Shown: piece by piece, positions 59,011-64,000 of the stretch
How positions within the stretch are numbered: position 1 is the first letter of the stretch
How the letters are laid out: each line of letters starts with the position of its first letter
NCBI GenBank assembly: GCA_051006995.1
Contig: JBPCSQ010000008.1
Location: 62,001 to 126,000 of the forward strand
Direction of reading: 5' to 3'
Length of the DNA: 64,000 bases
From: JAIQGF01 sp051006995
Lineage (GTDB): Bacteria; Acidobacteriota; Terriglobia; Terriglobales; Acidobacteriaceae
The notes under the pieces: model-generated
What the model was told of the DNA's origin: nothing
Database searches by the model: none
The model's input: only the letters and a program-made list of their open reading frames with translations
Position numbers and translations under genes: made by a program

Positions 59011-60765
59011 CTACCCCCGAGCTCCGGTCTTCGCCGCACCCGTTTCCGCCGGGGTGGCGTTGCCACCGACCGCATCTACCGGCAAGAAGATGTAGAACGT
59101 GGTGCCGCGGCCGGGCTGCGATTCGACCTCAATTACTCCGCCGTGCCGCTCCACGATGGATTTGCTGATTGCCAGGCCCAGCCCCACGCCCTTTCCGGTT
59201 TCCTTGGTGGTGAGGAAAGGCTCGAACATGCGCGGCAGCAGCTCAGGGGGAATTCCGACGCCGTCGTCGCGCACCTGCATCTCGATCTGGCGGCTCTGCG
59301 GGAGGGAACGAGTGCGCACCAGCAAGTTGCCGCCATGCGGCATGGCGTCAATGGCGTTCATGACCAGCGCCAGGACCACCTGCTCGATCTGCGCCGGGTC
59401 GCAATGCACCACCGGCAGTTCGGGCGCGGACTCCAGTTGCAACTGCACGTTGCCGAGGTCGAGATGGTGCTGAACCAGGCGGATGCAACGGTCCACGACG
59501 ACATTGACGTCGGCCCACTCCAGGTTCATGGGCGCGGTACGCGAGAAGGTGAGCAGGTTCTTCACCAGGTCGCCGCAGCGACGGCTCTCAGACTCGATCA
59601 AGTCGAGGCAATCGCGGATCTCGCGGCGGCGCTCGTCATCGGCATCGGTCTTCTGCACCCACTTCTTCAGCAGCTTGGCGTAAGTCAGGATTCCGGACAG
59701 CGGGTTGTTGATCTCGTGCGCCACCACCGCCGCCATCTTGCCGATGGAAGCCATTTTTTCCACGCGCACCACGTGCTCGTGCGCGCGCTTCAGTTCGTTG
59801 GTCTTGTCGTCCACGCGCGATTCCAGCGTGCGTGCCCACGAGGTGACTTCCTCGTTGGCCTTGCGCAACTGAAGGCTCATGATGTTGAAGGAATTGGCGA
59901 GTTCGCCGAGTTCGTCGCGCGACTCCACGGCAATCTGGTATCCAAGGTCGCCGCGGGCCAGCTCCTCGGTTCCGCGTTTCAAAAGCTGCACGGGACGGTG
60001 CACCAGCCGCCAGACGAAGATGCCGGTCAGCGCGGAGATCACCAGGACCGCGAGCACGGTGTAGATCAGCATCAGGCGCGTGCTTTCGGCCAGGTCCGTG
60101 TCGGCCTTGGCGAGCGACAAATTGGTATCGAGCACGCCCAAGATTTTCTGGTCTTCAGGATGCGCGTGGCAGGCGGCGTTGGAGCAGGATGGCTCGTTCT
60201 CAATCGGGTTGATGATCCCCAGAACGCGGCCCGAGCCGTTGGCGCTGTAAATACGGAAACGGTCCGGCCGGGTGAGTTTCACGATGGGCTGCGCTTGCGC
60301 GTGGCAGGCATAACAAGCCTCGGCCCGCTTGTCGACGTAGGTGTTGACCTCGGAAGACTTGGTCGAGTAGCTGATCTTGCCTTCCTTGTCGAAGATGCGG
60401 ATGCGCACGATGCCGGGCTCGCCGGCCATGGTGCTGATGGTGCGGTAGAGCCCTTCGCGATCGTTTTGCAGCATGTGGAACTTGGTGCTGCGCTTGATCA
60501 CGTCGCTGACGCGCTCGGCGCTGGCCAGGGTGAACGTCTCCAGGTGCTGGCGGTGGAGTCGAATGTTGGCATAGCCGAGGAGCGCGAAGATGACCACCAT
60601 GGCGGAAAAAATCACGGCGATCAGCTTCGTGCTCAGGCTTCGGCCGGTGCCTTGCCAGCCCGGCTCGCACTCCGGCGGAGCCGGTGGCACAGACTGCGGG
60701 TCCCACCCAAGTTTTCCTGGCTCCTCCGGCCTTGTGCCTTGCGCCGAATTTTCGTCAGTCGGCAT
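59011..60765 (-). CDS. Sensor histidine kinase with heme c motifs
   Basis: 584 residues. Two membrane helices (~46-66 and ~232-252) flank a periplasmic domain of ~165 residues that contains CYACH (151-155), a classic heme c site, and CSNAACH (194-200), a CX4CH variant. A HAMP domain, coiled coil, H-box with His350 (AVVAHEINNPLSG) and ATPase domain (NAIDAMPHGG, GVGLGLAISK) follow. Covalent heme suggests sensing of redox state, oxygen, NO or electron flow outside the membrane. Its start overlaps the nrfD-like gene by 11 bp, tying sensing to that redox module. Confidence 0.9.
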   Translation of the reverse strand: MPTDENSAQGTRPEEPGKLGWDPQSVPPAPPECEPGWQGTGRSLSTKLIAVIFSAMVVIFALLGYANIRLHRQHLETFTLASAERVSDVIKRSTKFHMLQNDREGLYRTISTMAGEPGIVRIRIFDKEGKISYSTKSSEVNTYVDKRAEACYACHAQAQPIVKLTRPDRFRIYSANGSGRVLGIINPIENEPSCSNAACHAHPEDQKILGVLDTNLSLAKADTDLAESTRLMLIYTVLAVLVISALTGIFVWRLVHRPVQLLKRGTEELARGDLGYQIAVESRDELGELANSFNIMSLQLRKANEEVTSWARTLESRVDDKTNELKRAHEHVVRVEKMASIGKMAAVVAHEINNPLSGILTYAKLLKKWVQKTDADDERRREIRDCLDLIESESRRCGDLVKNLLTFSRTAPMNLEWADVNVVVDRCIRLVQHHLDLGNVQLQLESAPELPVVHCDPAQIEQVVLALVMNAIDAMPHGGNLLVRTRSLPQSRQIEMQVRDDGVGIPPELLPRMFEPFLTTKETGKGVGLGLAISKSIVERHGGVIEVESQPGRGTTFYIFLPVDAVGGNATPAETGAAKTGARG

Positions 60766-61939
60766 TCGACATCACCACCACGGGTTCGCGGACTTCTTTG
60801 CTCTGCGGTTCGGGAGCGGCTTCATGCTCCTCGGGGAAGATGGGCAGGTACTTCGCCGCCATGCCGAAGATGGCGAAGCCGGCGCCCACCATGGCGCCGG
60901 TGACCGCGATCTCGGTCCACTTGGGCAAATAGCGCACGCCGGCTGAACCTTCGATCCCGGTGACCGCAACGTTGAGGCGGTTGGTGACAAAGCCGAGCAG
61001 GGTGATCACCGAAGCGAGGTAGAGGCCGCCCGCCGTCTCGCGCACTTTGCGGAACGAGAGCAGCACGATGGGAATCACCAGCGCCAGCGCGATCTCCAGC
61101 AGGAACAAGTTGCGCTCGTAGCCTGGCTTGAAAATCATGCCGAAGACATTGCGATGGACCAGGTCCTCGACGCGCAGCACCGCGTACACGATGAGCACGA
61201 CCATCAGCGCGCGGCCGAGGTCTTTCAGGATGTGCAGCTCCAGTTGCCGCCCGAAATGCTTGGCGCTCATGGACGACTCGAAAATCGTCATCGCGAGTCC
61301 AACCGCAACCGCCGACAAAAAGAAGAAGGCCGGCAGCAGCGGCGAATACCAGAACGGGTGCAGCTTGGTGGGCACGATCAGGTACACCGAGCCGAGCGAC
61401 GACTGGTGCAATGTCGAGAAGATCACGCCGGCGATGACGATCGGGATCAGCGCCTTGCGGATGTACTTCAACGGCTTCTGCAGGTTGAAGCGCTCCAGCA
61501 CGATGGGGGAAAACTCCAGCGCCAGCACGGTGGTGTAGCACATGACGCACCAGCCGACCTCGAACATCACCGAGTGCGGATTCCACATAATCAGCGGGTG
61601 CCAGATGTTGTAGGGCCGTCCCAGGTCCACCAGCAGTGCGATGGAAACCAGCAGGTAGCCGAGGAACGCGGTGAGCACGGTCGGACGCACGATGGGGTGC
61701 AGGCGCTTTAAATTGAAAATGTGCACGGCGCCGGTGAGGGTGAATCCACCGGCGGCGAGCATGACGCCACACAGAACGTCAAACCCGACCCAGATGCCCC
61801 AGGGGAACTGGTCGCTCAGGTTCGTAGCCGGCCCCAAGCCCGCGACAAAACGGTAGACGGTCGCATAGGCGCCCGCCGCCAGCACGAAGTACAGCACCAG
61901 CTTCCAGAAGCTGAACCACTTGATGTTGGGAATCTTCAT
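60755..61939 (-). CDS. NrfD/PsrC-family membrane quinone oxidoreductase subunit
   Basis: 394 residues with about nine to ten membrane helices. The start and helices match HybB/NrfD proteins (FPWGIWVGFDVLCGVMLAAG, GRPYNIWHPLIMWNPHSVMF). NrfD subunits exchange electrons with quinones and normally partner a four-cluster ferredoxin, encoded just upstream with a 4-bp overlap. A catalytic molybdenum or nickel subunit is absent from the operon, so the final donor or acceptor is probably the small cytochrome c or another redox partner. Confidence 0.9.
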   Translation of the reverse strand: MKIPNIKWFSFWKLVLYFVLAAGAYATVYRFVAGLGPATNLSDQFPWGIWVGFDVLCGVMLAAGGFTLTGAVHIFNLKRLHPIVRPTVLTAFLGYLLVSIALLVDLGRPYNIWHPLIMWNPHSVMFEVGWCVMCYTTVLALEFSPIVLERFNLQKPLKYIRKALIPIVIAGVIFSTLHQSSLGSVYLIVPTKLHPFWYSPLLPAFFFLSAVAVGLAMTIFESSMSAKHFGRQLELHILKDLGRALMVVLIVYAVLRVEDLVHRNVFGMIFKPGYERNLFLLEIALALVIPIVLLSFRKVRETAGGLYLASVITLLGFVTNRLNVAVTGIEGSAGVRYLPKWTEIAVTGAMVGAGFAIFGMAAKYLPIFPEEHEAAPEPQSKEVREPVVVMSNAD

Positions 61940-62697
61940 TGCCGGCCCCCCTTCTGGTCTTTACCTTCCGCCTTGGCGACTTCCTCGCGGCGGTGGGTGA
62001 TCCACCAGATCCCGCCGAGCAACGAGCCCCATAGCGGCACGAAGTCGGGAATGCGGGACTGAATGGCGAAGGTGCGGCTGGGCAGCGGGTCATGGGGGAA
62101 ATCGGTGCGGTAGCCGAACTCCTCGAAGGGCACCGCCGACAGCAGCAGGACACTGGTGCCGCCGACTTCCTCCAACCCATAAATGTGGTTGAAGTATTTG
62201 CCGGGCTCGGCTTTGAGGCGCTGCTGCGCCTCGGCGATCAGCTCATCGCGCTCGCCGAACTTGGTGGCGCCCGTCGGGCAGGCTTCCGCGCAGGCGGTCG
62301 CCTGGCCGGCAAGCACCCGGTCGGCGCACATGGTGCACTTCTGGACCTTGGGGTTAATGCTGTTCCACTCGTAGCGCGGCACGCCGAATGGGCAGGCCAG
62401 CATGCAGTAGCGGCACCCCATGCAGCGGCTGGCCTCGTAGATGACCGGGCCCGCGGAGGTCTTGCGGAGCGCCGCCACCGGACAGACCGAGGCGCATGCG
62501 GGATCGTTGCAGTTCATGCACAGCCGCCGCATGAACTTGTCCTCTTTCGCCAGGACGACGGTGAATTTATGTTCCGACTGCCGCGGCTCGGCGGCAATCG
62601 TGTCGTTATAAGGAAGCTTGTTTTTCTCCGCGCACGCCTGCTCGCACTGCTTGCAGCCGATGCAGAGCGTCGCATCGTATAAAAGTCCCTTGCTCAT
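61936..62697 (-). CDS. Four-cluster ferredoxin subunit (HybA/NrfC-like)
   Basis: 253 residues. Four [4Fe-4S] motif sets are visible: CIGCKQCEQAC, CMNCNDPACASVCP, CMGCRYCMLACP and CTMCADRV with CAEACP. Unlike most HybA/PsrB proteins it has no N-terminal Tat signal, starting directly MSKGLLYDATLCIGC; a hydrophobic segment near the C-terminus (~218-235, PLWGSLLGGIWW) may anchor it. The cluster domain therefore probably stays in the cytoplasm. It overlaps the NrfD gene by 4 bp. Confidence 0.92.
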   Translation of the reverse strand: MSKGLLYDATLCIGCKQCEQACAEKNKLPYNDTIAAEPRQSEHKFTVVLAKEDKFMRRLCMNCNDPACASVCPVAALRKTSAGPVIYEASRCMGCRYCMLACPFGVPRYEWNSINPKVQKCTMCADRVLAGQATACAEACPTGATKFGERDELIAEAQQRLKAEPGKYFNHIYGLEEVGGTSVLLLSAVPFEEFGYRTDFPHDPLPSRTFAIQSRIPDFVPLWGSLLGGIWWITHRREEVAKAEGKDQKGGRQ

Positions 62698-62942
62698 GAA
62701 AGTCTCCGGTATGAAATGGCAAGTAACCCAGCGCCGTGGGAATGGAATGAAATATGAGAACGGGAACTACCGGGAAATGCGCTGGGAATCTGCGCTGGGG
62801 ACCCGATTGTGGAAATTCGGGTCCCGCCTGCGCCGATAACATTTGTGGCCCTGACGTGCTCACAACCTTGCGGTTGCGGGTCAGCCGAGATGCGGCTGAG
62901 CTTTTCACGCCACCCTCGGTTCTGCCGGCTGGCCGGCGTGAG

Positions 62943-63239
62943 TTATTTCAAGCCCTTGAGGTAATCGCCGATCGCCTTTACCTGCTCGTCGTTCAGCGAC
63001 TTTTTGAATGCTGCGTGCTTCGGGGTGTCCAACGCCTTCTTGACGTCGTCCACGGTCTTGCCCTTGACGGCGGGGGCCTTCACGGCCGGCTTGCCGCTGG
63101 CATCGGCGTTGTGGCAGCCAGCGCACTTCGCCTTGAACAGCGCCGCGCCGTCTTCGGCGCCCCACGACAAATTGGGCATAGCAATGAACAGGAAAAGCGC
63201 GATCATCAGCACCAGGATCGTCAGTCGATAAGTCTTCAT
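62943..63239 (-). CDS. Small periplasmic cytochrome c
   Basis: 98 residues. A signal peptide (1-~27) is followed by one heme site CAGCH and, 40-50 residues later, a helical end (LNDEQVKAIGDYLKGLK) typical of class I cytochromes c; a distal Met ligand is not obvious. AGGAG lies about ten bases before the ATG. It starts the operon with the ferredoxin, NrfD, sensor kinase, regulator and archaemetzincin, although 245 bases separate it from the ferredoxin gene. Confidence 0.9.
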   Translation of the reverse strand: MKTYRLTILVLMIALFLFIAMPNLSWGAEDGAALFKAKCAGCHNADASGKPAVKAPAVKGKTVDDVKKALDTPKHAAFKKSLNDEQVKAIGDYLKGLK

Positions 63240-63606
63240 GAGTCCATGTCTCCTTTTATCAAGCCGCCCACATGTGCCGGATTTCCGGCCGTGTGGGTGC
63301 TTCTACATCCACTGACCCTCGGTCGGCACTCAAGTTGTCGTTACCTAGGTGCCGCCGCAGGGTTACTGCGGTGTCCTACAGATGAAATCTTCAACTCTTA
63401 GAGGAATTCAGGCTGTGAGGCGGGTCACGGTTAGCCGTGATTGATGTTGCGATTCGCAACAAAATAGAACGTATGTTCGAAACATCGTGAGGAGATATTC
63501 ATCGAAAGCCAGTACCGAGTACCGAGTGGAAAGAATGGAACATGTTGCAAGATTCAGCGATTGTGGTGGTTTCAGAGGAATTGAAAATAAATTAAGCAGT
63601 CCCGTT
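63240..63606. other. Intergenic stretch before the cytochrome gene
   Basis: 367 bases. An inverted repeat (CCCACA...CCGG-ATTT-CCGG...TGTGGG) at 63267-63297 would form a hairpin in the cytochrome gene's leader. GAGTACC-type heptads lie at 63510-63529. I see no sigma-54 promoter despite the downstream regulator. Confidence 0.5.
63510..63529. repeat. Heptad repeat (GAGTACC type)
   Basis: AGTACCGAGTACCGAGTGG: the same unit as at 29222-29252, near an unrelated gene. Confidence 0.65.
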
Positions 63607-64000
63607 TCACACTTCGGAACTGCCAATAATTGTCTTCCACAGCTCGTCTCGTCCGGAACCGGTTCGGGTCGAAAAGGGAAGGATGTTGTCGGTCTGAAAT
63701 TCTTTTCGCAGGTACGCTAAGGCGGTGGTCAGCTTATTGCCGGATAAGCGGTCGGCTTTCGTGCCCACGATGAGAAATCGGCGCCCGACATGCTGGAGCC
63801 AGTGGACAAGCTGCTTGTCACTGGTTTGCGCGGGCACGTTGGAGTCAACGAGCACGATGCAGAGGGCAAGGCTCTCGCGGTCCGTCAAATAGGGCTCGAT
63901 GAACTTCGGCCACTCGGCAGTCTGTTCGCGAGGCAGCTTGGCGTAGCCGTATCCCGGCAGATCCACGAAGAGCCACTCCGCATGGGGTTTGCCGGGACGC
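63607..64000 (-). CDS. engB: Ribosome biogenesis GTPase EngB, 5' part missing
   Basis: The C-terminal ~131 residues are in the window; the gene continues past its end. The G3 motif DLPGYGYAKLP and G4 TKADRL identify the YihA/YsxC (EngB) family. Its G1 loop lies outside the window. EngB helps assemble the large ribosomal subunit. Confidence 0.92.
   Translation of the reverse strand, partial: RPGKPHAEWLFVDLPGYGYAKLPREQTAEWPKFIEPYLTDRESLALCIVLVDSNVPAQTSDKQLVHWLQHVGRRFLIVGTKADRLSGNKLTTALAYLRKEFQTDNILPFSTRTGSGRDELWKTIIGSSEV

Noticed and set aside
58819..60903. Rightward 694-codon open frame opposite the sensor kinase
   Set aside because: Pure antisense shadow; the kinase on the other strand has all catalytic motifs.

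Overview
This window comes from a GC-rich bacterial chromosome that looks like a soil acidobacterium (Terriglobia/Koribacter type). The evidence is protein-level recognition: TonB-like energy transducers, Ser/Thr kinases and HTH proteins fused to TPR arrays, bacillithiol synthesis (BshC), a PQQ-type sorbosone dehydrogenase, a DcaP-like porin, a SpoIIE-type phosphatase with an FHA domain, and heavily repeated intergenic DNA. Taxonomy is an inference; no rRNA gene is present.

Layout. 1-10 kb: a broken-off Gly-rich TonB-like gene, many small membrane or secreted proteins, an MBL-PilZ fusion, a zinc ribbon protein, and several decayed genes. 10.2-12.2 kb: a small winged-helix-like protein, tRNA-Glu(UUC) and a secreted metallo-beta-lactamase-fold protein. 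12.4-20.6 kb: a FadR-type regulator, the three-gene thiamine-pyrophosphate oxalate oxidoreductase (OOR), an oxalate/formate-family transporter and an outer-membrane porin. 20.8-25.9 kb: adenosine-specific kinase-like protein, amidase, FHA-GAF-PP2C phosphatase and a receiver protein. 26.3-29.2 kb: dnaX-ybaB-recR. 29.4-35.8 kb: STAS protein, SET-domain protein, HTH-TPR protein, beta-barrel and TonB proteins. 33.9-38.3 kb: an AAE3-like oxalate-CoA ligase overlapping by 4 bp a fused PanE/MhpD protein, divergent from a GPR1/FUN34/YaaH transporter. 38.3-42.4 kb: M23 peptidase, sorbosone dehydrogenase, methyltransferase and tmRNA. 42.6-50.2 kb: kinase-TPR protein, BshC, GDPD and GlpD. 50.2-52.8 kb: an NtrC-type two-component pair. 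52.8-56.6 kb: a sparse accessory stretch with paired small zinc-finger genes, a repeated 19-bp element, and a DsrE-family gene with an in-frame TGA at a redox cysteine. 56.9-63.2 kb: cytochrome c, four-cluster ferredoxin, NrfD, heme-motif sensor kinase, sigma-54 regulator and archaemetzincin. The end holds a truncated engB.

Main system. The two loci at 12.4-20.6 and 33.9-38.3 kb together read as a complete oxalate economy: entry through a porin and antiporter, dissimilation to CO2 and reduced ferredoxin by OOR, and assimilation by activation to oxalyl-CoA followed by reduction to glyoxylate by a PanE2-like enzyme that is here fused to an MhpD-type hydratase/decarboxylase domain. The OOR assignment rests on active-site residues visible in the sequence. 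The second half is inferred from family resemblance and gene overlap.
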